A stretch of 18,098 nucleotides of DNA from DAMCZI01 sp032095175 (GTDB lineage Bacteria; Bacillota; Clostridia; Clostridiales; Caloramatoraceae), in assembly GCA_032095175.1 (NCBI GenBank), contig DAMCZI010000067.1, positions 1-18,098 on the forward strand. Direction: 5' to 3'. Position numbers and translations under genes: made by a program. The notes beneath the pieces were generated by a model that ran no database searches, was not told the origin of the DNA, and saw only the letters and a list, made by a program, of their open reading frames with translations. Of the stretch, positions 7,285 to 14,830 are shown piece after piece; the stretch's first letter is position 1; the number at the start of each line of letters is the position of its first letter.

Positions 7285-8241
7285 TTATACCGCTATTTTT
7301 CCACTCCATTTCCCACATCTATCTCCAAAGCATCCTATAACTGCTTCTTTCTCTTGAATCCTAACAACCTCACACCTATTAGTGCATCCATTGCATTCAA
7401 AGCTTGAGGAAACAAAGCTGCTGTCGGCTAGTTCAAAGCCTTTAAACTTAGTTCCTCCATTTTTCTCTGCAGCAGATTTTGCTATTATGGCAGCTCCAAT
7501 AGAACCCATAACGTTGTAATTATCAGGTACATAAACTTCAAAGCCCAGTGCATTTTCAAAGGCAGCCTTCATTCCAAGATTTGCCGCAACACCTCCCTGA
7601 AAGAATACCTTTTGCCTTATGTCCTTTCCTTTACCTACATTGTTAAGGTAATTTCTTACAAGGGCCTCACATAGCCCTCTTATTATGTCTGAAGCGTCAT
7701 ATCCCAACTGCTGCTTGTGTATCATATCGGATTCTGCAAAAACTGCACATCTTCCTGCAATCCTTACTGGTACAGTAGACTTAAGAGCATAATCTCCAAA
7801 GTCTTCAATTGGAATGCCAAGTCTTTCTGCCTGCCTATCAAGAAATGAACCTGTTCCTGCAGCGCATACTGTATTCATTGCAAAATCAGTAACTATTCCA
7901 TCCCTTAATATTATTATCTTAGAATCCTGACCTCCAATTTCTATTATAGTCTTTACATCGCTGTCCAGTTCCAGATCTGCTGTTGCATGAGCTGTAATTT
8001 CATTTTTAACAGCATCTCCCCCTATTATAAAAGATGCTATTTGCCTTCCGCTCCCTGTGGTTCCAGCAGCTGCAATATCCTCTTTTTTGTATCTTCCCTT
8101 CAAAAGCTTAAATCCATCCTGAATAGCATTTATTGGCCTTCCCCTGGTCCTTAGATAATGCTTTTCCACAACCCTAAGCTTCTCATCCAAAAGTACTATA
8201 TCAGTACTTACAGACCCTACATCAACTCCTAGATAATACAT
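7285..8241 (-). CDS. BadF/BadG/BcrA/BcrD-type ATPase (2-hydroxyacyl-CoA dehydratase activator family)
   Basis: ASKHA-fold ATPase family whose members use ATP and a dimer-bridging [4Fe-4S] cluster to inject an electron at low potential into a partner enzyme. The 318 residues start with LGVDVGSVSTD (4-14), have IGGQDSK (102-108) and MGSIGAA (245-251), and carry the two cluster cysteines Cys126 (NTVCAAGTGSF) and Cys165 (GRCAVFAESD). A Cys-rich tail (Cys283, 286, 290, 304, 309: CNGCTNRC and CFGDRC) goes beyond the minimal HgdC activator and could hold a second cluster or metal. The ATG at 8241 has AGGAG 8 bases upstream; a TTG at 8259 overlaps that site and is rejected. It overlaps the previous gene by 20 bp, implying translational coupling. 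Confidence 0.92.
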   Translation of the reverse strand: MYYLGVDVGSVSTDIVLLDEKLRVVEKHYLRTRGRPINAIQDGFKLLKGRYKKEDIAAAGTTGSGRQIASFIIGGDAVKNEITAHATADLELDSDVKTIIEIGGQDSKIIILRDGIVTDFAMNTVCAAGTGSFLDRQAERLGIPIEDFGDYALKSTVPVRIAGRCAVFAESDMIHKQQLGYDASDIIRGLCEALVRNYLNNVGKGKDIRQKVFFQGGVAANLGMKAAFENALGFEVYVPDNYNVMGSIGAAIIAKSAAEKNGGTKFKGFELADSSFVSSSFECNGCTNRCEVVRIQEKEAVIGCFGDRCGKWSGKIAV

Positions 8242-9319
8242 TCTCTCTTCTCCTTTCAAGCAAATCTAAAAAAGCTTCTATCCTTGTTAAATATCCTGCT
8301 TCTCCTGTCATTTCATCAACTACAAGAGTCATTATGGGAAAATTTAAATCCTTGGAAACCGAAGGCAGAATTGATTTTGCAACAATTTCCGGCATACAGC
8401 CCATGGGAAAAATCTGTATTGCACCATCAAAGCCTTCTCTTTGAGCTAAAACCGCCTCCCCTACACATTCTCTTGCATGTCCCCCTATACAGAGATCCAA
8501 ATAATTTTTTGATGCACTCTTAATATCAAGGGAATTAAGCTTTGTAGGTGACAGCAGAGTGTTTTTAACCCACCAGCTGGGAGTAAGCTTTCTTTTAGAT
8601 GATACCCCATATTCCATAAGCTTATCTTCAATATATAAATTCGAAAAGGGTTCTATAATCGTGTATATCTCCCCTATGATTGCTACTTTAATTGGTTTCT
8701 TTCCTTCATCCCTTTCTACGTTCTTAAGCCTCTCCCTGTAATAAACAAGCTTATCTATCATTTCTTTTGGATTTTGGCATTCCATTATCTCTTTTTCACA
8801 CTTTTTTAAAAGCCTTGCGCACTCACCTTTGTTTTTTTCATAACCAGAGGTTTCATGAGCCATACCTTCTATTTCATCAATAAGATTAGTAACTCTAAGA
8901 GCATTCCTTAAAGCCATAAACTTATCTATTCTACTTTTGCTGCTCTTTTCTGCAATTTTACCTATTCTTTTTAAAAACTCATTCATGCCAATATCACTTG
9001 GAACATCTAAAACAATAAAATCAACGTCATAACCAAGCCTTTTTAAAAGTCTCATCTGCATCTCACAGTATTCTCCAAACCTGCAGGGGCCACAACTTCC
9101 TGTGATTACAACAGTATCTGCACCCTGCTCTATGCTTTGTATATAGTTTCCCAAGGAAATTTTAAAGGGAAGACATATTTCTTCTGGAGAATACAAAGAA
9201 CCCGTTTCAAGTGCCCTTTTGTTGCTGGCAGGGGGTATTACATATTCAATTCCCAACCCATCAAACAGCGCTTTAGCCCCTATATATACATTTCCCATAT
9301 GGGGAATCGTTATTTTCAA
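8222..9319 (-). CDS. DUF2229 / HgdB-like 2-hydroxyacyl-CoA dehydratase-related protein
   Basis: A 365-residue protein of the acyl-CoA dehydratase activase-related family. The N-terminus HMGNVYIGAKALF and the block SPEEICLPFK..GSCGPCRFGEYC carry Cys49, 76, 79 and 85; later Cys277, 285 and 308 occur in CIGGHAREC and FPMGCMPE. These are candidate Fe-S ligands, as in HgdB-like subunits and double-cubane proteins. Family members typically begin MKxTxPHMGN, so the TTG at 9319 is the likely start, with GGAG 11 bases upstream; a TTG at 9340 would lie within the upstream gene. It is the middle of three coupled genes. It shares the C-terminal block TGEAGxxTRIEAFxDxLERRR with the upstream protein, so the two are paralogous at least there. 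Confidence 0.88.
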   Translation of the reverse strand: MKITIPHMGNVYIGAKALFDGLGIEYVIPPASNKRALETGSLYSPEEICLPFKISLGNYIQSIEQGADTVVITGSCGPCRFGEYCEMQMRLLKRLGYDVDFIVLDVPSDIGMNEFLKRIGKIAEKSSKSRIDKFMALRNALRVTNLIDEIEGMAHETSGYEKNKGECARLLKKCEKEIMECQNPKEMIDKLVYYRERLKNVERDEGKKPIKVAIIGEIYTIIEPFSNLYIEDKLMEYGVSSKRKLTPSWWVKNTLLSPTKLNSLDIKSASKNYLDLCIGGHARECVGEAVLAQREGFDGAIQIFPMGCMPEIVAKSILPSVSKDLNFPIMTLVVDEMTGEAGYLTRIEAFLDLLERRRENVLSRS

Positions 9320-9323
9320 AACA

Positions 9324-10214
9324 TCATCTTCTCCTTTCAAGCATATCTACAAATGCTTCAATTCTAGTATCTACTCCAGCCTCACCAGTATGCTCATCTA
9401 TTTTCAAAATAAGCATTGGAAATTCTCCTATGGAGTCCTTAATTAATTCTGTTATTACAGAATCTATTCCACAGGCAAAGGATGATATATAAACTATTCC
9501 TTCAACCATTTTTTTCTTAGCAGACCATGTAGAAAAACCATATGAATTTCTTGCAAAGGTCCAGAAAGGCTTTTTATAAAGCTCTCCAACCTCATTATCT
9601 ATTAATTTATCATCGATGTTTTCTTCCGTTATCACTCCAACTCCAAGGTTATTCAATTTTTTAACTACTCCCATGTTAATGTAACTGTCATATATGTTAT
9701 ATGGATGTCCAGCAAGGGCAATGTTCATACTATATCCAACATCTCTAATGCCATTATTGTATTCCTTCTGTTCCTTAAGAGCTCGATTAAGGGCCTTTTT
9801 AATTTTTCCTCTATTCCTTGTTATATATCCTCCTGCCTGATTTGCCCAATGAATAAGTCCATCATTAGAATCTGCATATATAGGCTCTCCAATGACCCTT
9901 GGAAGCCCTTCTATGCTGTTTAAAATCATTTCAGGAAGTCCGCAGAACTTAGGGCATATAAATTCTCTCTTTCTTACCCTCATAATCCTTGGGATTAGGA
10001 TCATATCACATTTATCCTTTATTGATTCTACATGTCCGTGAAAAACCTTTACAGGAAGACAAGCTTCATCAACACAGCTTTTTACTCCATCATCAAGTAT
10101 AGATCTATTGGTTTTTGAAGAAATAATTATTTCTGCCCCCAATTCGCTAAAAAATCCCTCAAAAAAGGGATGGTATTTGTCATATAAGAGTCCTCTAGGT
10201 ATTCCAATCCTCAT
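9324..10214 (-). CDS. DUF2229-like acyl-CoA dehydratase activase-related protein (first gene of trio)
   Basis: A 296-residue protein beginning MRIGIPRGLLYDKYHPFF, typical of the DUF2229 domain. Candidate cluster cysteines are Cys47 and Cys52 (KSCVDEACLPVK), Cys87 and Cys91 (FICPKFCGLPE) and Cys248 (SFACGIDS). The C-terminus repeats the TGEAG..TRIEAF..LERRR block of the next protein. The ATG at 10214 has GGAGG 6 bases upstream; a TTG at 10232 precedes that site and is rejected. The stop lies 4 bases before the next start. In many clostridia the same domains are fused in one very large BadF-BadF-DUF2229 protein; here they are separate. The reaction is unknown. Confidence 0.87.
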   Translation of the reverse strand: MRIGIPRGLLYDKYHPFFEGFFSELGAEIIISSKTNRSILDDGVKSCVDEACLPVKVFHGHVESIKDKCDMILIPRIMRVRKREFICPKFCGLPEMILNSIEGLPRVIGEPIYADSNDGLIHWANQAGGYITRNRGKIKKALNRALKEQKEYNNGIRDVGYSMNIALAGHPYNIYDSYINMGVVKKLNNLGVGVITEENIDDKLIDNEVGELYKKPFWTFARNSYGFSTWSAKKKMVEGIVYISSFACGIDSVITELIKDSIGEFPMLILKIDEHTGEAGVDTRIEAFVDMLERRR

Positions 10215-10394
10215 AGCTAACCTCCATATCAATTCCTCACATTAAAATATTCTTTCCATTAATAAAAAAGCTATTCGGAAGGATGAATTTTTTGTTTTTA
10301 ATATGAATATTTTTACAACAGGGAGAAATTTTTAGTAACATTTTTAGGTCTAACTTTATATATTAATATTGATAGCGACTTAAGAGGTGAAAAC

Positions 10395-10838
10395 ATGCCC
10401 CTAGGAGCAAGGGAACTTCTTGCAAGAATGATACGCTGTGAAGCGGAAAGCGAAGGAGAAAATGGCATGAAAGCTGTGGCTACGGTAATAATGAATAGAG
10501 TTCATGTACCATATGGAGAATATGCAAGGGTTAATCAAGGCGACTTAAGAAAAGTTTTACTTCAGCCATACCAGTTTACATGTGCTCTTACAATAGTAAG
10601 TGGTCAGCCAAATCCTCAAAATATTTTTAATATGACTCCAACTCAAGAACATTACCAAATTGCTGACTGGGCGCTCTCAGGAAATAAACTGACTGGCATC
10701 GGAGATACCTTGTGGTATTATAATCCATTTGCCAACCCATGTGAATACTTCTTCCCCAGAAATAAAACCGGTCAGTATGTAACAAAAATTGTACAGCACT
10801 GCTTCTATAATCCAACAGCCGCATACGCTAAAACATGA
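10395..10838 (+). CDS. cwlJ: Spore cortex-lytic hydrolase, CwlJ/SleB family
   Basis: A 147-residue cell wall hydrolase (Hydrolase_2 domain) that degrades muramic-delta-lactam cortex peptidoglycan during germination. LLARMIRCEAESEGENGMKA holds the conserved glutamates of the family, followed by VATVIMNRV and, near the end, TLWYYNPF. There is no signal peptide and no peptidoglycan-binding domain, which fits CwlJ rather than SleB; CwlJ is made in the mother cell and held at the coat. The ATG has AGAGGTGA just upstream. It is followed by gerQ with a 15-base gap, matching the known dependence of CwlJ on GerQ. Mother-cell sigma control is expected, but I see no convincing sigma-E or sigma-K boxes in 10300-10390. 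Confidence 0.92.
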   Translation: MPLGARELLARMIRCEAESEGENGMKAVATVIMNRVHVPYGEYARVNQGDLRKVLLQPYQFTCALTIVSGQPNPQNIFNMTPTQEHYQIADWALSGNKLTGIGDTLWYYNPFANPCEYFFPRNKTGQYVTKIVQHCFYNPTAAYAKT

Positions 10839-10853
10839 TTTAGGAGGTTTTCT

Positions 10854-11327
10854 ATGTCAAAAAGAAATCAATACGATAGGGACGAAATATTTGAGCAGAC
10901 AGAATCAGGCTACTATTATCCGCCAATGTTCAGATATCCAGAGGATGATGAAATGAGACAGCCAAACCCAAACATGTCAAAGAAGCCTTTATCAGATAAC
11001 AATGATATGATGGGAGGAATGCAGATAGGTATGGAGCCAGGTATGGATGCATCAATGCCAAGCCAAACACTTCAGGGACTTCCTGTTATTCCACAGCTAT
11101 CCCAGCAGCAGCCTACAGTACAGGATATAGGATTTACACAGGCATTTTTAAGAACAATTGTAGGCAAAAAGGTTAGGATTGAATTCCTCATAGGAACAAA
11201 TATAATGACAGATAAATCTGGAATTCTTGAAGAAGTAGGTATTAGCTATGTTGTTCTTCGCGAAGAGAGCGGAACAAGGGTAATGTGCGATTTGTATTCA
11301 ATCAAATTCGTAAACATATTCCAATAA
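10854..11327 (+). CDS. gerQ: Spore coat protein GerQ
   Basis: A 157-residue spore coat protein needed in Bacillus for CwlJ localisation. Residues 1-98 are low-complexity and rich in Met, Pro, Gln and Asn, as expected for a disordered, cross-linkable coat tail. Residues about 100-157 form the conserved GerQ domain: FLRTIVGKKVRIEF, then GILEEVGISYVVLRE, then MCDLYSIKFVNIF. AGGAGG lies 6 bases before the ATG. The pairing with cwlJ immediately upstream strengthens the call. A terminator follows at once. Confidence 0.9.
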   Translation: MSKRNQYDRDEIFEQTESGYYYPPMFRYPEDDEMRQPNPNMSKKPLSDNNDMMGGMQIGMEPGMDASMPSQTLQGLPVIPQLSQQQPTVQDIGFTQAFLRTIVGKKVRIEFLIGTNIMTDKSGILEEVGISYVVLREESGTRVMCDLYSIKFVNIFQ

Positions 11328-11331
11328 AGTA

Positions 11332-11358
11332 GGACTGCAGAAATGCAGCCCCTTTTTT
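11332..11358 (+). terminator. Rho-independent terminator after gerQ
   Basis: GGACTGCA-GAAA-TGCAGCCC forms a short stem with one mismatch and is followed by six T residues. It begins 4 bases after the gerQ stop codon and directly precedes repeat A2. Confidence 0.8.
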
Positions 11359-11361
11359 CTT

Positions 11362-11641
11362 AAGGAATATTAAAGAAAATAACAAGTCAATATTTTGGTC
11401 CATTTTGTGTCATACTTCATCAACGGAAGCTCAAGTTAACCCAACAATATGTTTCGCATAAATGATTCTACATTGCTTGGCCCTAAACATTTATGCGAAA
11501 TCATATTCCTTAATTCATAAATCACAATGTACATTATTCAAAATCTTTATTGCGATTTATATAGCTTGAGCTTCCATATCCATGTCTGATGCAAAATATT
11601 CTCAAAATCTTTGACTTGTTATTTTGTTTAATATGCCTAAA
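11362..11641. repeat. Family A hairpin repeat, copy A2, split by family B copy B4
   Basis: Outer parts 11362-11445 and 11563-11641 match the reverse complement of A3 almost base for base, including AAAATAACAAGTCAATATTT at the left and TTTGACTTGTTATTTT at the right. The break falls where A3 reads CCCAACTAGCTTGAG. The right end abuts the stop codon of the dehydrogenase gene (11642-11644) and the left end abuts the gerQ terminator. Confidence 0.88.
11446..11562 (+). repeat. Family B double-hairpin repeat, copy B4, inserted in A2
   Basis: Hairpin 1 (11452-11500) has arms TTTCGCATAAATG and CATTTATGCGAAA. Hairpin 2 (11517-11560) has arms ATAAATCACAAT and ATTGCGATTTAT. TA dinucleotides flank it, consistent with a TA target in CCCAAC-TA-GCTTGAG. 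It is collinear with B2 over nearly the whole length. Confidence 0.85.
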
Positions 11642-12589
11642 TTAATATCCCTTATTCAAATCAATCACATTTATAAGCTTTTCACTCTGAGCATATCTTT
11701 TCATATTTTCATAAATTGCTTCAAATCTTCTTTCGTTTCTCATTTCAGATATCCATGAATTGTGAGGAGTTATAATCACATTATCAAAGCTCCAAAGAGG
11801 GCTTTTTTCATCAAGAGGTTCACTTTCAAATACATCAAGAACAGCGCCAGCTATTCTGCCATTTCTTATATTTTCAATCAATGCAGCTTCATCCACAATA
11901 CTTCCCCTTGAGAGGTTTATAAAAAATACTCCCTTCTTCATTTTTGAAAACATTTTATCATTAAACATATGATGGGTTTTTTCAGTATAGGGTATTGTTA
12001 CAACCACTACATCACAAAGAGAAACCATAGAATCAATTTTCTCCATTGGAAAACATCTGTCAAAATAACTTACATCCCTTCCAGATGTGTTTAACCCAAT
12101 CACTTCAACATCAAATCCCTGAAGCCTTTTAGCTGCTTCAACTGCGATGCTTCCTGTTCCAATAAATCCAACCTTCTTATTACAAAGCTCCAACAAGCTG
12201 GTATCTATTTTCCACATTTTACTCTGCTGTTTCCTATATAGACCCATACTGTTTTTCAAAAGCTGAAGAATATTCATTACAATCCATTCTCCCATTGGTA
12301 TACTGTATCCACCCCTGTTGTTAGTAACAACTACATCCATATTTTTAAGCTTTTCAAAGGGAAGCTGGTCAACACCAATGCTTGAAAGCTGAATCCACTT
12401 CAAGCTTTTCATTTTTGATACATCAAGGCTTTCAAATGGATTATAGCATACCAGTATCTCTGAGTTATCAGTATCCCAATTATTATTTATTATATTCTCA
12501 CTAATTATTGTGATGTCATACCCAAGCTCCTTAATTCTGTCCATTTTATCTTTTCCATAATTATAGGTAAATAACGCTTTGATAGCCAT
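11642..12589 (-). CDS. D-isomer-specific 2-hydroxyacid dehydrogenase
   Basis: A 315-residue NAD(P)-linked oxidoreductase of the phosphoglycerate dehydrogenase/glyoxylate reductase superfamily, interconverting 2-oxo acids and D-2-hydroxy acids. The Rossmann loop is GFIGTGSIA (141-149); catalytic residues are Arg228 (LSRGS), Glu257 (FESEPLDE) and His276 (ITPHNSW). After the second beta strand the sequence is GLNTSGR with no acidic residue, which suggests NADP preference. The start is uncertain: the ATG at 12589 has GGAGG only 2 bases before it, and a TTG at 12598 overlaps that site. The gene follows the RNA methyltransferase within about 30 bases, so they likely share a transcript. The substrate cannot be read from sequence. 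Confidence 0.9.
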   Translation of the reverse strand: MAIKALFTYNYGKDKMDRIKELGYDITIISENIINNNWDTDNSEILVCYNPFESLDVSKMKSLKWIQLSSIGVDQLPFEKLKNMDVVVTNNRGGYSIPMGEWIVMNILQLLKNSMGLYRKQQSKMWKIDTSLLELCNKKVGFIGTGSIAVEAAKRLQGFDVEVIGLNTSGRDVSYFDRCFPMEKIDSMVSLCDVVVVTIPYTEKTHHMFNDKMFSKMKKGVFFINLSRGSIVDEAALIENIRNGRIAGAVLDVFESEPLDEKSPLWSFDNVIITPHNSWISEMRNERRFEAIYENMKRYAQSEKLINVIDLNKGY

Positions 12590-12616
12590 CCCCTCCAAAT
12601 TCGCTCTTATATATTA

Positions 12617-13771
12617 TTAATATTCGCTGATATATTCTTCCCACTTTTTCTTAGGAAGTGGTCCAAAATATTGATAATAATAGCATTGCAGCTTTCCATT
12701 ATAGAGCTTTCTGTTTTTATCTGCCTTCCTTCCAAATATCCTTTGAAATTCAGGATGGGAAGTTAGTATAAAGTATGACCATGTATCAAGGTTGGAAAAT
12801 ACCTCACCCATTTTCTTATACATTCTTTCAACCTGCCTTATCTCACCGAGTCTTTCTCCATAGGGTGGATTGGATATTATACAGCCATACTTCTTCTTTG
12901 AGCTGAATTCCTCAAAGGATATCTTCTGAAAGGCAATAAGATTATCAACACCTGCTTTTTGAGCATTTCCCCTTGCAGTCTTCAATATCCCTCCATCTAT
13001 ATCCGAGGCAAGTATTCTAAATTCAAGATCATTTATTTTCTCTTTTGCTTCATTCCTTACTTCATCCCATATGCGTTTTGGAATCTGAGGCCACTCTTCT
13101 GAGGCAAACTCCCTATACAAACCTGGAGCAATGTTTTTTCCTATAAGAGCAGCTTCGATAGGAATTGTACCTGAACCACATAATGGATCTGCAAGTATTC
13201 TTGAAGGTTCCCATCTGCTTAATAAAACCAGTGCTGCAGCTAAGGTTTCCTTTAAAGGTGCCTCACCTGCAAGCTCCCTGTAACCTCTCTTGTGAAGTCC
13301 TGCTCCTGAAGTATCTATTGTTAGAGTTACAATATCCTTTAATAGAGCAACCTCTATTTTATACACAGGGCCATCCTCATCAAACCAGCTCTTATTATAT
13401 TTTCTCTTCATTGCTTCCACAATAGCTTTTTTAACAATGGATTGACAATCCGATACACTGAAGAGCTTTGATTTAATGGATTTACCAACAACATGCATCT
13501 TTCCATTAGAGGGTATAAAATCTCCCCACTCTATTGCAAGTGTTCCCTGAAATAACTCCTCAAATGTCTCAGCTTTAAATTCAGTCATCTTGATAATCAC
13601 CCTATCAGCTGTCCTAAGCCACAGGTTGCACCTTGCTATATCCCTTTCATCTCCACTAAATAGTACCCTCGCATTATCAACAACAATATCCTCATATCCT
13701 AAATCCCTTAGCTCCTGGGCAACAACTCCTTCAAGTCCAAAGGTTGATGTTGCAATCAACGAATATTTCAT
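12617..13771 (-). CDS. THUMP-domain class I SAM-dependent RNA methyltransferase (YpsC / RlmL N-terminal type)
   Basis: A 384-residue enzyme of the UPF0020 family, likely a 23S rRNA guanine-N2 methyltransferase by analogy with the N-terminal half of E. coli RlmL. A ferredoxin-like/THUMP region spans about 1-155. The SAM-binding motif is DPLCGSGTIPIEA (195-207), with an acidic ribose-binding ASDID segment near 255-259, and the catalytic NPPY is at 301-304. It lacks the C-terminal RlmK half, so it is the single-domain Firmicute form. The ATG at 13771 has GGAG 10 bases upstream; the adjacent TTG at 13774 would sit 7 bases away and is a possible alternative. Confidence 0.92.
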   Translation of the reverse strand: MKYSLIATSTFGLEGVVAQELRDLGYEDIVVDNARVLFSGDERDIARCNLWLRTADRVIIKMTEFKAETFEELFQGTLAIEWGDFIPSNGKMHVVGKSIKSKLFSVSDCQSIVKKAIVEAMKRKYNKSWFDEDGPVYKIEVALLKDIVTLTIDTSGAGLHKRGYRELAGEAPLKETLAAALVLLSRWEPSRILADPLCGSGTIPIEAALIGKNIAPGLYREFASEEWPQIPKRIWDEVRNEAKEKINDLEFRILASDIDGGILKTARGNAQKAGVDNLIAFQKISFEEFSSKKKYGCIISNPPYGERLGEIRQVERMYKKMGEVFSNLDTWSYFILTSHPEFQRIFGRKADKNRKLYNGKLQCYYYQYFGPLPKKKWEEYISEY

Positions 13772-13945
13772 CAAACATCTACTCCAATCCTACTTTTTAA
13801 GGTGACAAGCACCATACCAATATATGTTAACATTATACTATACATTATAATGCCTCTCAAACAGTATTTAATTCTACCATAATTAATCCTAATAAAGTGG
13901 ATTTATTAATCGAAAAGATTTAAAATAGCATTGGAGGTGATTTTG

Positions 13946-14770
13946 ATGGGAGAAGCAGTTTTTCAATATTTTATACATAATGGAGAACTTCAAAAAACAT
14001 CGGATTTTGAGAAAATGTATATAGATAGATATCCGTCTGTATATGAGGTAATAAGGATTATTGATGGTGTACCTCTATTTTTAGAAGAACACTACAAAAG
14101 ATTTTTACATTCTGCTGAAATACTTGGCTGCAAACTTAACCTTAGCTTTAATGAAATAAAAGAATCGATAAATAAGATGATAAAGCATAATAATGTAACC
14201 TGTTATAATATAAAGCTTGTGGTAAACAACCTTGAAAACCCAAATCAGGATTCCTATTATTTTTTCATAAACAGCAAATATCCTGAAGAATCTATGTATA
14301 AAAATGGAGTAGAAACCTTTTTATATAGGGCTGAAAGGAAAAATCCAAATGCAAAGGTAATAGATAAAGAGCTTCGTGGTACTATAAACCAACTTTTAAA
14401 GGATAGAAATTGTTTTGAAGCTATATTAATGAATCAAAATGAGGAAATAACAGAGGGAAGCCGCTCAAATATTTTTTTCATCAAAGGCCAAAAAGTACTT
14501 ACAGCTCTAGAAAAAGATGTTCTACAGGGCATTACAAGACAGAGAATAATATCCCAATGCAGCAGAAATGGAATTGAGGTTGAAGAAAGAATAATACCTG
14601 TAAAGGAACTTTCAAGCTTTGATGCAGCATTCATATGTGGAACCTCGCCAAAGGTTCTTCCCATATCCTTAATAGATGATATGAAATTTTCCACAACAGA
14701 TAAAATGCTTTTAAAAATAATGGATATTTATAATTCAGAAATCGAGAACTATATAAAACATAATAAGTAG
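13946..14770 (+). CDS. PLP-dependent aminotransferase, class IV
   Basis: A 274-residue fold-type IV PLP enzyme, the superfamily of branched-chain and D-amino acid aminotransferases and aminodeoxychorismate lyase. Visible are SVYEVIRIIDGVPLFLEEHY (31-50), the NPNAK segment with the likely Schiff-base lysine (Lys137), EITEGSRSNIFF (168-178) for cofactor binding, LQGITRQR (193-200) and CGTS (231-234) near the phosphate site. It lacks features that fix it as IlvE, Dat or PabC; there is no pab or ilv neighbour. GGAGGTGA precedes the ATG at 13946; the TTG at 13931 lies before it and is rejected. It is a single gene with its own terminator and is divergent from the methyltransferase. Confidence 0.9.
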   Translation: MGEAVFQYFIHNGELQKTSDFEKMYIDRYPSVYEVIRIIDGVPLFLEEHYKRFLHSAEILGCKLNLSFNEIKESINKMIKHNNVTCYNIKLVVNNLENPNQDSYYFFINSKYPEESMYKNGVETFLYRAERKNPNAKVIDKELRGTINQLLKDRNCFEAILMNQNEEITEGSRSNIFFIKGQKVLTALEKDVLQGITRQRIISQCSRNGIEVEERIIPVKELSSFDAAFICGTSPKVLPISLIDDMKFSTTDKMLLKIMDIYNSEIENYIKHNK

Positions 14771-14775
14771 ATGAT

Positions 14776-14810
14776 AAAGCCCCCCACAATTTAAAAGTGG
14801 GGGGCTTTTA
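14776..14810. terminator. Strong bidirectional terminator between aminotransferase and dfx
   Basis: AAAGCCCCCCAC and GTGGGGGGCTTT pair perfectly around an AATTTAAAA loop. T runs occur on the plus strand downstream and on the minus strand toward the aminotransferase. Confidence 0.95.
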
Positions 14811-14830
14811 TCGTCCTTAGTATTTAAGGT

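Noticed and set aside
10300..10390. Sigma-E or sigma-K promoter before cwlJ
   Set aside because: AT-rich partial matches only; no -10 and -35 pair with acceptable spacing could be named.
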